Notes: generated by a model not told the origin, from the letters alone. 45,369 nt of DNA from an uncultured Mobiluncus sp. (GCF_902488535.1 NZ_CABTWO010000017.1:1-45369), one strand, 5' to 3'. Counted from the first letter of the stretch, positions 8,341 to 17,830 are shown. Numbers and translations: made by a program.

Positions 8341-11079
8341 TCAGAAAGGCAAAGGCTCGGTGTCGTCCCCATCGTATAGCTCCTGGCGTCCCACGGGGGT
8401 CGCCGGGTCAGCAGGAGTCGCCGGGTCAGGCTCATCGGAAAATGCCAACGTGGTGTCGAGTGGGCGGGTGTCGGCATCGTCGGGTTCAGGGACCTGTTCC
8501 GAGGGCTCGTCCTCAGCAGAGTCGTCAAAAGGTTCCTCGGTGTCGTCTTCCGGCTCCTCTACTTCCGGTGGGAGGTCCGGCACGGCCTCGGTTTCTCCGC
8601 GCAGCGTTGCCAGAACGGCGGGCAGTTCCTCGTTCGTGACCAGAACTTCGCGCGGCTTGGAGCCCTCCGAGGGACCCACCACGCCGTAAGTTTCGAGGAT
8701 ATCCATCAACCGTCCCGCTTTGGCAAACCCCTTGCGCAGTTTGCGTTGAATCATCGAAGTGGAACCGAACTGGGTGGAAACCACCAGTTCGGCGGCGGCC
8801 AGCACGTCGTCCAAGTCATCGCCGATCTCTTCGGGAACCTTGGCTTCCTCGCTGCCCTGTTCGCTCGTGACGCCTTCGCGATACACGGGCTCCATCTGCG
8901 CCTTGACGTGGGCGACGACCCGCACAATCTCTTCCTCGGAAACCCAGGCTCCCTGCACCCGCTGCGGCTTGGATTCCCCGCTGGGCAGGTAGAGGGCATC
9001 GCCCTGACCGATAAGTTTTTCCGCCCCGGACTGATCCAAGATCACTCGGGAATCCTGGTTCGAGGAAGTTGCGAAAGCCAGCCGGGAGGGCACGTTAGCT
9101 TTGATAATGCCCGTAACCACGTCCACGGAAGGACGCTGCGTCGCCAACACCAGGTGGATCCCCGCCGCGCGACCCAGCTGGGTAATGCGTTGAATGGAGG
9201 CTTCCACATCCCGCGGCGCAATCATCATCAAATCGGCCAGCTCGTCCACCACGACCAGCAAGTATGGCATCCATTCCGGCTCGAAACGCGACTCGGGCAG
9301 CTTTTGTACCTTGCCGGCGCGCAGCGCCTGATTGAAATCGTCAACGTGACGGTATCCGTAGTTCGACAGGGTGTCGTAGCGCATATCCATCTCGTTGACA
9401 CACCATTCCAGCGCCGCCGCGGCTTTCTTTGCCGAGGTAATAATGGGCGTGACCAGGTGGGGAATCCCGGCGTAGGCGGTGAGTTCCACGCGTTTCGGGT
9501 CGACCAGAATGAGCCGGACCTGTTCCGGGGTGGCTCGCATCATGATGGAGGTAATCATCGAGTTGATAAACGAAGATTTACCCGACCCGGTCGCGCCGGC
9601 GACCAGCAGGTGCGGGGTCTTGGCAATGTTGGTCAGGACGTAATCGCCCTCCACGTCCTTGCCGACCCCGGTGACCAGCGGATGAGTGAGGCGCGAGGCC
9701 GCTTCGGAACGTAGCACGTCACCGAGGTAAACGTTTTCACGGTCCGCGTTGGGGATTTCAATCCCAATTGCGGATTTCCCTGGGATGGGAGACAAAATCC
9801 GCACTTCCGGGGACGCCACGGCGTAAGCAATATCCTTGGACAGCCCCTCTACCTTAGAGACTTTTTCCCCCGGACCGAGTGTGACTTCGTACTGGGTCAC
9901 CGTCGGCCCGCGCGAAAAGCCGGTGACCTCGGCCGCGACCCCGAACTGTTGAAACACATCGGTCAGGGACTCGATGACGCGGTCGTTAGCCGGGGAACGT
10001 TTCACGTGTTCAGGCCCGACTTTCAAAAGGTCGAGCGAGGGCAGGTGGTAGTCGATGTCGTGTCCCAAGCCGGTGTGGACGCGTTCCGGCAGGGTATCCG
10101 CGGTCTTGGTGGACGGTCCGGGTTGGGGCGTCGCCTCGGTCGGTTGACGCTCGGCCTTATGCCGCGCGGTTTGTTTCCGTGCCTGCAAAAGCTCGGTGGC
10201 GCCGGTCGTGGGCTCTGGCAGGGTCTGAGTCACGCCGGGGTCTATGGGCTGCGCGGTCGGGGGCGTGTTCGGCTCGATAACCTTGGTTTCCTCCGCGTCT
10301 GACTGCGAACGAGGGCGTTTCCAAGGCATTCGCGAGGGCGCCATGACTTCAGTGGCGCCGGTGAGGTCCGCTACCTCCGACTCGTCATCGCTGGTGTCGC
10401 GGCCGGGGGACAGTCGGGAAAAACGCTGGCGAATCAGCGACACCAAGGTTGCCGCCGGAATTCCCCCGGTGATGAGGACTCCAATCAGCATCAGGATGAC
10501 CAGCAGCGGGAACGCTCCCCACGGCGAAAACAGCACGCCGATGGGGTGACCGAAGAACCAGCCCAACAGCCCTCCTGCCGTCATGATTTCGGGGAAACCG
10601 GTGGAGGGCCAGGGCAAGCCCTTGGCCACGTGTACCATTCCCGCCAGCGCCGCCAAGATGACCGAAAGTCCCACCAGAATCCGGGTTTCCCGCGAGCCGC
10701 GAAGCGCTGCGACTTCCGCGGCTTCTGCCTCGGTGACACCGTCATTTTCCGGGTCAGGAAGGAAACGACCCCGCAGGAACAAACGTATGGCGAGGAACCC
10801 TAGAGCAAGGGGCAGAATGACCGCGAACACACCGAAAAGTCCCGCGAAAGTCAGGTGAATCACGTTCCCGGCCGTACCGGAAAGGCCAAACCATTCCCGC
10901 AAAGCGACCAAAATCCCCAGCGCAATGAGGCACAACCCCAAAATGTCGCGTTTGACTTGCGGGTCCAAAGCGGAGCGGGGCGGCTCATCCCGATTGACCG
11001 GTCGGGCGGTTTTTCGGTTGCCTGCACCAGACCCGCGTTTCGACGGGCCGGTTTTCACTTGTTTTTTGGTCGCACTCAT
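8341..11079 (-). CDS. ftsK: FtsK/SpoIIIE-family DNA translocase
   Basis: Septal DNA pump that clears chromosomes during division. 912 residues: four or so membrane helices between about 45 and 215, a polar linker to about 330, then the motor. Walker A is GATGSGKSS near residue 495, Walker B VVVDELADLMM near 610, and LATQRPSVDVVTG follows. The C-terminal winged-helix gamma domain (STSMIQRKLRKGFAKAGRLMDILE) reads FtsK-orienting DNA sites. Beyond gamma is an acidic tail of about 90 residues rich in Glu, Asp and Pro, of unknown role. No good Shine-Dalgarno precedes the ATG. pgsA follows 13 bp downstream. Confidence 0.97.
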   Translation of the reverse strand: MSATKKQVKTGPSKRGSGAGNRKTARPVNRDEPPRSALDPQVKRDILGLCLIALGILVALREWFGLSGTAGNVIHLTFAGLFGVFAVILPLALGFLAIRLFLRGRFLPDPENDGVTEAEAAEVAALRGSRETRILVGLSVILAALAGMVHVAKGLPWPSTGFPEIMTAGGLLGWFFGHPIGVLFSPWGAFPLLVILMLIGVLITGGIPAATLVSLIRQRFSRLSPGRDTSDDESEVADLTGATEVMAPSRMPWKRPRSQSDAEETKVIEPNTPPTAQPIDPGVTQTLPEPTTGATELLQARKQTARHKAERQPTEATPQPGPSTKTADTLPERVHTGLGHDIDYHLPSLDLLKVGPEHVKRSPANDRVIESLTDVFQQFGVAAEVTGFSRGPTVTQYEVTLGPGEKVSKVEGLSKDIAYAVASPEVRILSPIPGKSAIGIEIPNADRENVYLGDVLRSEAASRLTHPLVTGVGKDVEGDYVLTNIAKTPHLLVAGATGSGKSSFINSMITSIMMRATPEQVRLILVDPKRVELTAYAGIPHLVTPIITSAKKAAAALEWCVNEMDMRYDTLSNYGYRHVDDFNQALRAGKVQKLPESRFEPEWMPYLLVVVDELADLMMIAPRDVEASIQRITQLGRAAGIHLVLATQRPSVDVVTGIIKANVPSRLAFATSSNQDSRVILDQSGAEKLIGQGDALYLPSGESKPQRVQGAWVSEEEIVRVVAHVKAQMEPVYREGVTSEQGSEEAKVPEEIGDDLDDVLAAAELVVSTQFGSTSMIQRKLRKGFAKAGRLMDILETYGVVGPSEGSKPREVLVTNEELPAVLATLRGETEAVPDLPPEVEEPEDDTEEPFDDSAEDEPSEQVPEPDDADTRPLDTTLAFSDEPDPATPADPATPVGRQELYDGDDTEPLPF

Positions 11080-11141
11080 AGCGCTTTTAGGTTATCCGGG
11101 CGTAGGGTTTTTTTAGCGCTCCCACGCCGAAAAAGGTGGCA

Positions 11142-12077
11142 TTACAGTCGCGAGTTCTCCGCCAGGAAGTTATCAATCTGGGAAGCAGTGGGGATTCGGT
11201 AGTAGCCCCGCCGCCCCATCGCCAGCGAAGCCGCCGCGTTCGCCCGCTCACAAGCCTGATCCAGGGGTGTCCCCATCATGAGCGAGGCCAGCAGGACCCC
11301 GGTATGGGCCTCTCCGGCCCCGGTCGTATCCACCAAATCAGTAGGATAAGCGGGCACTCCCCGCGGAACCTGCCCCGCAAATTCCTGGATTGCCGCCCCG
11401 TTTGCCCCGTCACGCAGCACCAGTACAGTCTCCGGCTTCACGTAACGGCGCAACACCTCGACAATGGGACCGCGGCCCAACCGCATCCGCACCGTATCGG
11501 CCTGGTGCTTATTCAATGTCAGTAAATCCGCCCTTCCCAGGACTTTTACCATCACGTCCAAGTCGACTTCCCCGACCAACGGCCCCCCCGCCACCGCGAG
11601 GAACAGATTGTCCGGCAGCCGTTCGATCCACTGTGTGAGAATCTCGGCGAGTTGAGGGTAAGCCAGGTCGTTGAGACTGGCAAAAATATAATCATTTTCT
11701 CGCAGATTTATCCCCGCCAAGTCGCGCGGGTCAGGCTCGACTTCGACCCCGGGGGACGTAATGATGCTGCGCACTCCTTCGGAATCTATGGCCGCTATCC
11801 GCAGCCCGATATCGCCCACAATTTCGCGGGAAAGCACCGAAATTCCTTCTCGTCCCAAGGAGTGACGGGCCTGAATCGAGTTGGGGCCCGTTCCTAGGGG
11901 GGACGTCACACAGGCGGAGACACCTTGCCGCGCCACGGTGGAGACCACAAAGAAACCTCCGGCCACGACCGTCCCTTCCATGATGGAGGCGCGGACTTCG
12001 GTACCCCGATTGGGCAGGTGATCAACCCGCAATGGCAGCTCCAGGTTGATTGACTGAGTAGAAATGAAACGAGCCAC
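11142..12077 (-). CDS. PfkB-family carbohydrate kinase
   Basis: 311 residues with the ribokinase-type fold: an N-terminal substrate-binding region with GGFFVVSTVARQG and a C-terminal ATP/anion-hole motif DTTGAGEAHTGVLLA. The canonical motif is DTxGAGD with Asp as catalytic base; here that position is Glu (residue 256), which could alter or lower activity. Substrate cannot be told from sequence. GTG at 12077 was chosen because AGGGAGAA lies 6 nt upstream; a longer reading to 12122 would overlap rnj. It begins 16 bp after the rnj stop, so it is likely co-transcribed. Confidence 0.85.
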   Translation of the reverse strand: MARFISTQSINLELPLRVDHLPNRGTEVRASIMEGTVVAGGFFVVSTVARQGVSACVTSPLGTGPNSIQARHSLGREGISVLSREIVGDIGLRIAAIDSEGVRSIITSPGVEVEPDPRDLAGINLRENDYIFASLNDLAYPQLAEILTQWIERLPDNLFLAVAGGPLVGEVDLDVMVKVLGRADLLTLNKHQADTVRMRLGRGPIVEVLRRYVKPETVLVLRDGANGAAIQEFAGQVPRGVPAYPTDLVDTTGAGEAHTGVLLASLMMGTPLDQACERANAAASLAMGRRGYYRIPTASQIDNFLAENSRL

Positions 12078-12093
12078 GGCGATTCTCCCTGAG

Positions 12094-13788
12094 CTAGTCA
12101 GCTTCCAGCACCAGGGGCACAATCATGGGTGCGCGCTTCAATCGCTTGGACACCCAACGTCCCAAGGTGCGGCGAGCGACCCGCTCCATGTCCCGCACGC
12201 TGGCTTTTCCGTCTGCCGCCGCCGCGCTCAACGCGTCAGCGATGGCCGGCTCAATGTCCCTAAACACATCATCGTTTTCCGCCACCCCGCGGGCAATAAC
12301 AGTCGGACCAGCGAGGATGGTTCCGGTACTCATCTCCATGACCACGTAAACCGCCACAAACCCCTCTTGGGCCAGCACGCGGCGGTCATAGAGTTCGGAC
12401 TCCCCGATTTCCCCGATAGAAGTGCCGTCCACATAGATAAAGTCACACGGCACCTGACCCACAATCTGGGCCTCACCGTTCTTAACCTCCACGCACACCC
12501 CGTCCTCAGCGAGCATGACGTGGCGCGGATCGATCCCGGTTTTCACGGCGTGTTTACCGTTGGCGACCAAGTGGCGAATCTCGCCGTGAATGGGCATCAC
12601 GTTCTTTGGCTTCACGATGTTGTAGGCATAGAGCAGTTCGCCCGTGGCGGCGTGACCGGACACGTGAACTTTCGAATTACCCTTGTGAACGACCTGCGCA
12701 CCCAGACGAATGAGCTGGTTAATGACGCGCCCCACCGAGTTTTCGTTGCCGGGAATCAGCGAGGACGCCAGCACCACCGTGTCGCCCTGGCCGATGGAAA
12801 TCGTCCGGTGAGTTCGGTTGGCAATCCGCGACAGGGCGGCCATCGGTTCGCCCTGCGAGCCGGTAGCCATGTACACGCGGCGTTCGGGGGGCAGGGAATT
12901 GACGTCCTTGAGGTCAATCAGCACCCCGTCCGGCACGGTCATGTAGCCGGCCTCCGCGGCGATGGTCATGTTGCGTTCCATAGAGCGCCCCACCAGGGCA
13001 ACCTTGCGGTTAGATTTCGCGGCGGCGTTCAACACCTGCTGCACCCGGTGGACGTGGGACGCAAACGAAGCCACTACAATCTGGCCGGTAGCGTGGTGGA
13101 ATACGTCCTCGAGGACGGGTCCGATTTCCCGTTCGGAGGCAATAAAGCCCGGAACCTCGGCATTCGTGGAGTCCACGCAGAACAAATCGACCCCGGCTTC
13201 CCCCCAACGCGCGAAAGCACGCAGGTCGGTGATGCGCCCGTCCAGGGGCAGCTGGTCCATCTTAAAGTCCCCGGTAATCAGCGCGGAACCGGCTTTCGTG
13301 CGCACCATGACTGCCAGAGCGTCTGGAATCGAGTGGTTTACGGCGCAAAACTCTAGGTGGAACGGTCCCAAGTCGAGCCGCTCGCCCTCTGCTTTGACCC
13401 GCAGGTTCGTGGTGGACAGGCGGTGTTCCATAAGTTTTGGTTCCACGAGCGCTATCGTCAGGTGCGAACCGTAGACAGGAATGTCCTCGCGCAGTTTCAA
13501 CAGATAGGGCACCGCTCCGATATGGTCCTCGTGTCCGTGGGTCAGCACCACGCCGACCACGTCCGCCATCCGGTCTTGAATATAGGTGAAATCCGGCAAA
13601 ATCAGGTCCACCCCGGGCTGGATTTCTTCGGGAAACAGCACCCCGCAATCCACAATCAGGATTTTGCCTTCGGTTTCCAAAACGGTCATGTTGCGGCCGA
13701 CTTCGCCCAGACCGCCCAAGGGTACTAATCGCAAGACATCTGGTTTGGCGGGGCCAGGCAGTGGCAGTTGAAAAATATCTTCACTCAC
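12094..13788 (-). CDS. rnj: Ribonuclease J
   Basis: Metallo-beta-lactamase/beta-CASP exo- and endoribonuclease acting in mRNA decay and rRNA maturation. The zinc motif THGHEDHIGA (His84, His86, Asp88, His89) is present, with HSIPDA and ITGDFKMDQ following, and the beta-CASP part holds ATGSQGEP and HVSGHA. 564 residues is full length. The start is GTG with no Shine-Dalgarno; a TAAGAT hexamer six bases upstream suggests leaderless expression. Neighbouring dapA/dapB is a common actinobacterial arrangement. Confidence 0.96.
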   Translation of the reverse strand: MSEDIFQLPLPGPAKPDVLRLVPLGGLGEVGRNMTVLETEGKILIVDCGVLFPEEIQPGVDLILPDFTYIQDRMADVVGVVLTHGHEDHIGAVPYLLKLREDIPVYGSHLTIALVEPKLMEHRLSTTNLRVKAEGERLDLGPFHLEFCAVNHSIPDALAVMVRTKAGSALITGDFKMDQLPLDGRITDLRAFARWGEAGVDLFCVDSTNAEVPGFIASEREIGPVLEDVFHHATGQIVVASFASHVHRVQQVLNAAAKSNRKVALVGRSMERNMTIAAEAGYMTVPDGVLIDLKDVNSLPPERRVYMATGSQGEPMAALSRIANRTHRTISIGQGDTVVLASSLIPGNENSVGRVINQLIRLGAQVVHKGNSKVHVSGHAATGELLYAYNIVKPKNVMPIHGEIRHLVANGKHAVKTGIDPRHVMLAEDGVCVEVKNGEAQIVGQVPCDFIYVDGTSIGEIGESELYDRRVLAQEGFVAVYVVMEMSTGTILAGPTVIARGVAENDDVFRDIEPAIADALSAAAADGKASVRDMERVARRTLGRWVSKRLKRAPMIVPLVLEAD

Positions 13789-13794
13789 GCACCC

Positions 13795-13800
13795 ATCTTA
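13795..13800 (-). promoter_or_regulatory. -10-like hexamer, leaderless start of rnj
   Basis: TAAGAT, then GGGTGC, then GTG. The same hexamer and the same six-base spacing occur before dapA. Confidence 0.55.
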
Positions 13801-13926
13801 GCGGTTGTGCTCTCCCCCTGGGCTGACCCACCCGCCCGATCACGCCCGCCGAGCGAACAAAGTCCGGCTCAACCCTTGTGACGGGGAGGAAAACGAGAAA
13901 AGGAACGGGAAAGCGGAAAGGCGCGC

Positions 13927-14670
13927 CTAGAGCCCCAGCAGCGGATCCAAGCCGACGGTGAGACCGGGGAAAGCGGCGACTTTGCGCAGCCCCAGCAACA
14001 CTCCAGGCATAAAAGATACGCGGTCAAAGCAATCGGTGCGCACCACCAGCTGTTCACCAGGGTTACCCAAAAGGATTTCTTCGTGAGCGTACAGGCCGCG
14101 CAAACGCACGGCGTGGATCGGCACGCCCGCAACCTTACCGCCGCGGGTCCCCTGCGGATCCGATTCGGTGTGATCCGGGAAGGCGGGGGTGCCGGCTGCC
14201 TCGCGTGCCGCGGCGATGCCTTTCGCGGTGGCGATGGCGGTGCCGGAGGGGGCGTCGAGTTTGTCAGGATGATGCATTTCGAGGATTTCCACGGATTCAA
14301 AGTACGGGGCTGCCGCGGCCGCAAACTTCATGGCCAGCACGGCAGAAATCGCAAAATTGGGGGCAATCAGCACGGAACGGCCGGCGGCCTGGGCGGCTTG
14401 GCGAACCCGGGCGTAGGCATCATCACTCCAGCCGGTCGTGCCGACCACCACGTGCGTTTCGGCTTGCAGGGACGCCATCACGTTGGCTTCCGCGCTGGCC
14501 GGAATGGTGAAATCGACCGCGTGGGTGGCCTGGGCGCGGCGCAAACTGGCGGTGATGTCGTCGTCGCGGTCCAGTTGGGCGACCAGCTCCATATCCGGCG
14601 CTGCGCTGACCGCAGCACAAACCTGGCTGCCCATCCGGCCTTTGGCCCCGATTACCGCGACTTTCAACAT
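13927..14670 (-). CDS. dapB: 4-hydroxy-tetrahydrodipicolinate reductase
   Basis: Second committed step toward diaminopimelate and lysine, reducing the DapA product with NAD(P)H. The nucleotide-binding glycine motif VIGAKGRMG is at residues 6-14; the substrate signature EMHHPDKLDAPSGTA at 131-145 carries the catalytic His pair and Lys. 247 residues is typical. GGAGGA lies about 8 nt before the ATG. It lies 49 bp downstream of dapA on the same strand, so the two enzymes acting in sequence are probably one transcription unit. Confidence 0.97.
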   Translation of the reverse strand: MLKVAVIGAKGRMGSQVCAAVSAAPDMELVAQLDRDDDITASLRRAQATHAVDFTIPASAEANVMASLQAETHVVVGTTGWSDDAYARVRQAAQAAGRSVLIAPNFAISAVLAMKFAAAAAPYFESVEILEMHHPDKLDAPSGTAIATAKGIAAAREAAGTPAFPDHTESDPQGTRGGKVAGVPIHAVRLRGLYAHEEILLGNPGEQLVVRTDCFDRVSFMPGVLLGLRKVAAFPGLTVGLDPLLGL

Positions 14671-14719
14671 TTCCGGGTCCTCCTTTTCGTGGCGTGGCGT
14701 CAGGCCGCGCTGGCTGTTT

Positions 14720-15601
14720 CTAAAGCAAACCTTGGTTCACCAGAGCCTGGCGAATCTCGGCGATTTCGGTCTCGCTGGGTTCGACCAGCGGCAGGCGCGG
14801 GCGCGGGTACTCAATCAGCCCCAAAGCGTAAAGGGCCTGTTTCGCGTAAGTCGCCCCCTGACCGGCGCCCATGATGGCACGATTCGATGGCTCCAGCGCC
14901 GCATCCAATTCCCGTGCGCGGGCCAAGTCGCCGGCGGCGACGGCATCCAGCAGGGCTGAAATCCGTTTGCCTTCTACGTGTCCCACTACTGAAATGACCC
15001 CGGAGGCGCCGCCCGCTAAAAAGAAAAAGTTTAACGCGTCGTCGCCGCTGTACCATTCCAATCCGGTGCGCCGCATGGCCTGGATTCCGGCGCTGACGTT
15101 GCCGGTCGCGTCTTTCACGCCCCTCACGCGTTCCAGCCGTGCCAGCCGGTCCATCGTCTCGGGGGCAATATGCACCCCGGTGCGACCGGGAATGTCATAG
15201 ACCAGAATGGGCAGGTCGCTTTCCTCGTGAGCCGCCTGGAAGTGGGCGACAATTCCGTCTTGGGAGGGCCGATTGTAATAGGGCGCGGTCACCAGCAATC
15301 CATCGGCGCCGTTCTGAGCCGCCGAGCGCACCATCGCCACCGTGTGCGCTGTATCGTTGGAACTGACCCCGGCGATGAGCTTGATGTCTGGGCCTACCGC
15401 GCGGCGCACAGTTTGCAGCAGCTGAGCTTTTTCGTCCAGGTGCGTGGCGGGAGCTTCCCCAGTGGTGCCGGAAACCAAGATGGCGTCGCAGCCGTTGTCC
15501 ACCAGGTGCTTCGCCAAGCGGGCGGCGGACTCGTAATCCACCGAGCCGTCCGCGTGGAAAGGAGTCACCATTGCTACTGAAAAACGCCCAAAAGTACTCA
15601 T
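14720..15601 (-). CDS. dapA: 4-hydroxy-tetrahydrodipicolinate synthase
   Basis: Condenses pyruvate with aspartate semialdehyde, first step of the diaminopimelate branch feeding peptidoglycan and lysine. TIM-barrel aldolase family; Schiff-base Lys163 in GVKDATGN, Tyr135 in ILVYDIPGRTG and Thr46 in VSGTTGEA are all present. 293 residues is normal. There is no Shine-Dalgarno; TAAGAT sits exactly six bases before the ATG. dapB follows after 49 bp. Confidence 0.97.
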   Translation of the reverse strand: MSTFGRFSVAMVTPFHADGSVDYESAARLAKHLVDNGCDAILVSGTTGEAPATHLDEKAQLLQTVRRAVGPDIKLIAGVSSNDTAHTVAMVRSAAQNGADGLLVTAPYYNRPSQDGIVAHFQAAHEESDLPILVYDIPGRTGVHIAPETMDRLARLERVRGVKDATGNVSAGIQAMRRTGLEWYSGDDALNFFFLAGGASGVISVVGHVEGKRISALLDAVAAGDLARARELDAALEPSNRAIMGAGQGATYAKQALYALGLIEYPRPRLPLVEPSETEIAEIRQALVNQGLL

Positions 15602-15607
15602 GCAGTC

Positions 15608-15613
15608 ATCTTA
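15608..15613 (-). promoter_or_regulatory. -10-like hexamer, leaderless start of dapA
   Basis: TAAGAT, then GACTGC, then ATG; identical hexamer and spacing to rnj. Confidence 0.55.
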
Positions 15614-15689
15614 GGCACTTTGTTCACATGATGGAAACCCCGTCCGCCATGTGGACGCAAGGGGGTGTGGTGAAACTGCGGTGACGGCT

Positions 15690-17099
15690 TTATTCCTCCG
15701 GCCCCAACCGCACCTCAATGGTGGCACGTTTCGCCAGTTCAGCCGCCCAATCCTGCACTTGTGCAGCGGTGACGGCCTGCATCTGTTCCAGCTTGTCCGC
15801 CAGCGGAATATAGGCCCCGCGCAGGATTTCGGCATGAGCCAGCCGATTGGCGCGCACAGTATTGTCCTCCAGACCCAGCAGGGTGGCACCGCGCAGCTGG
15901 CCTTTGGCCCTGGCTAACTCATCCTCAGGGATTGGGTTGGCGGCGATGTCCTCCAGTTCGGTACGCAGCAGCGCCGCTACCTCATCGGTATTCGCCGGAT
16001 TGCAGGTCGCGGTCACGCCGAAACTACCCGCGTCCCGGTAAGACGAGTTGAACACGTACGTGGAGTAGGCCAGACCGCGCTTTTCCCGGATATTTTGGAA
16101 CAAACGTGAGCTCGTCCCCCCGCCCAAGACGGCGTTCATCACGTCCATAACGGGCATGTTCGCGTCCGCTACCCCCGGTCCCGGTCCGCCGATGATGATG
16201 CGGCTCTGTTCAAACTTGCCGGCGACTTTGAAAACCCCGGATTCGGGTTTCCAAGCGCCCTGACCAGCCGCGTTGAGACTGTTTGTCCAGCGGTCGGCGG
16301 GGTTGCCCAGCGGGAGGGCTGCCACGGTGTTGAAGTCTAAGGCAGATTGGGCCGGGTCGGGCGCGGATTGCCATTGCGGCCACGGGGAATCGGGACGGTG
16401 CATAGACTGCATCACCAGTTCACACACCTGGTCATGGCTGACGTCTCCCGCGGCCGCCACCACTAGGCGATCCGGAGCGTATCCAGCCTGGTAGTGAGCC
16501 ACTATTGCCTCCAGAGTGTCGGCTTTCACCGCTTCAATCGTGCCGCCAATGGGACGCCCCAGCGGGTGCTCCGCAAAGACCCGGCGGGTAAATTCGTCAA
16601 AAGCCTGTTTGCCCGGGTTGTCCAGCTCCATCGTTAGCTCGTTGAGGATAATGCCGCGTTCTATCTCGAAATCGGCGGCATCGAGCAAGGGCGCGCACAG
16701 CATATCCATCAAAACGTCAATGGCCATGGGCACGTCCTCGCCCAAAACTTCGGCGTAATAATGGGTGCACTCCCGGCCGGTAGCGGCGTTGGAATCGCCC
16801 CCGACCGCGTCAAACTCCATAGCAATCTGATGGGCGGTGCGCCGCGGAGTCCCTTTAAATAAAAGGTGTTCCAAGAAGTGCGTGGAGCCCCGCGCCCCTT
16901 CGACCTCGTCACGAGAGCCGCGCGCGACCCACAGCGCCACGGTGGCGGCGCGGGTGCCCAGCATATGTTCGGTGATAACCCGCGTTCCTCCGGGCAAAAT
17001 GGTGCGGCGAATCGCCCCGTCCTCCAGGGTCACGTCCGCCCCGGGAGCATCTGCGGGCAGCGCCGGAAGCGGACACGCAACAGATTTCAAGTCAGTCAT
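15690..17099 (-). CDS. M16-family zinc metallopeptidase (processing peptidase-like)
   Basis: Cytoplasmic insulinase/pitrilysin-family protease resembling mycobacterial PepR. The inverted zinc motif HFLEH lies at residues 74-78 with the downstream ligand in the ERGIILNEL segment, and the C-terminal half carries the inactive M16_C domain with GGTSSRLFQNIREKRGLAYS. 469 residues fits the one-repeat, 430-470-residue subgroup. The substrate is unknown. It is divergently transcribed from the membrane-protein gene at 17129 with only 29 bp between them, and TAAGAT lies nine bases before its ATG. Confidence 0.92.
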   Translation of the reverse strand: MTDLKSVACPLPALPADAPGADVTLEDGAIRRTILPGGTRVITEHMLGTRAATVALWVARGSRDEVEGARGSTHFLEHLLFKGTPRRTAHQIAMEFDAVGGDSNAATGRECTHYYAEVLGEDVPMAIDVLMDMLCAPLLDAADFEIERGIILNELTMELDNPGKQAFDEFTRRVFAEHPLGRPIGGTIEAVKADTLEAIVAHYQAGYAPDRLVVAAAGDVSHDQVCELVMQSMHRPDSPWPQWQSAPDPAQSALDFNTVAALPLGNPADRWTNSLNAAGQGAWKPESGVFKVAGKFEQSRIIIGGPGPGVADANMPVMDVMNAVLGGGTSSRLFQNIREKRGLAYSTYVFNSSYRDAGSFGVTATCNPANTDEVAALLRTELEDIAANPIPEDELARAKGQLRGATLLGLEDNTVRANRLAHAEILRGAYIPLADKLEQMQAVTAAQVQDWAAELAKRATIEVRLGPEE

Positions 17100-17108
17100 A
17101 GTGACCCA

Positions 17109-17121
17109 ATCTTACTAGACT
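17109..17121. promoter_or_regulatory. Back-to-back -10 hexamers of divergent genes
   Basis: On the minus strand TAAGAT (17109-17114) precedes the M16 peptidase ATG by nine bases. On the plus strand TAGACT (17116-17121) precedes the ATG at 17129 by seven bases. Their expected -35 regions would fall inside the opposite gene, so the two promoters would overlap physically. Confidence 0.45.
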
Positions 17122-17128
17122 AGGAGTC

Positions 17129-17683
17129 ATGTCCTCGCAAAACCTTGGCAAACAGGAAAAACCTGATGACCCCGACCAGTCTCCCGCGAACGCAAAACCG
17201 GAGGGGGAACCTCGTGCGGGAAAAAATCCTCGCGACAAATCCGGAAAAGCCCCGACACCGAAACAATCCCTGTGGCGCACCGCGGCTGACGTGTGGCCGT
17301 TCGTAGTGGGGTCTTTCGGGTTCGCGCTGGCGGCGTACTTTTTGACCTACGCCGGCTCGGCCTACGAACAGCCGAACTCGCTGACCACCGGGGCGACCGT
17401 CACGCTGATGATTGCCGGGTCTTGTGTCCTGGCTGCCACCGTGGGCTTGGTTCACCTGGCGTTTTTTGTGTCCGCAAAAGTGTTGTGGGCCATTGGGGCT
17501 GGTCTGGGTGTGGTGCTGTCGGTGGCGGCCTTCGTTGTGGCAGGAATGCAGGTCGCGCCCGGCTTCGTGTTCGGCGTGGCGCTCCTGGTGCTATGCGTGC
17601 CGGGATACTTTCTGGGTCGGCGCGCTGATGCTTACCGCGCCCAGTTCCCCAAACGCAGCCATTTCCTGGGCGACTGGGACTAG
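17129..17683 (+). CDS. Small polytopic membrane protein, function unknown
   Basis: 184 residues, not recognised. The first ~48 residues are charged and rich in Lys, Pro and Asp (cytoplasmic by charge), followed by four hydrophobic helices at about 54-76, 86-113, 118-140 and 143-163, and a short basic tail (RRADAYRAQFPKR). AGGAG lies only two bases before the ATG, too close to be ideal, so the start may be leaderless from TAGACT. A short terminator follows at 17716-17734. It stands alone between an M16 peptidase and an S4-domain gene. Confidence 0.7.
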   Translation: MSSQNLGKQEKPDDPDQSPANAKPEGEPRAGKNPRDKSGKAPTPKQSLWRTAADVWPFVVGSFGFALAAYFLTYAGSAYEQPNSLTTGATVTLMIAGSCVLAATVGLVHLAFFVSAKVLWAIGAGLGVVLSVAAFVVAGMQVAPGFVFGVALLVLCVPGYFLGRRADAYRAQFPKRSHFLGDWD

Positions 17684-17715
17684 GCATTGCGCCCGCGGCC
17701 AACCTCGCGGGACCG

Positions 17716-17734
17716 AGCCGGAACCACGGCTTTT
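17716..17734 (+). terminator. Short rho-independent terminator
   Basis: A 5-bp stem AGCCG/CGGCT with loop GAACCA runs into TTTT, 33 bp after the stop codon of the preceding membrane-protein gene. The short stem makes it a weak candidate. Confidence 0.5.
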
Positions 17735-17830
17735 TCCGACCACCATGCTGCAACCGCCACCCCCCGATGCCGACTTTGGGGGGCTAAACCCGACCCGAGC
17801 GGCTGACCGGGGACGCTTTTGCACACTACT

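Noticed and set aside
11095..11140. T-rich stretch between ftsK and the PfkB gene as a terminator
   Set aside because: On the strand of transcription the pairing arms are interrupted and the run reads as A, so it does not form a rho-independent terminator for the PfkB gene.
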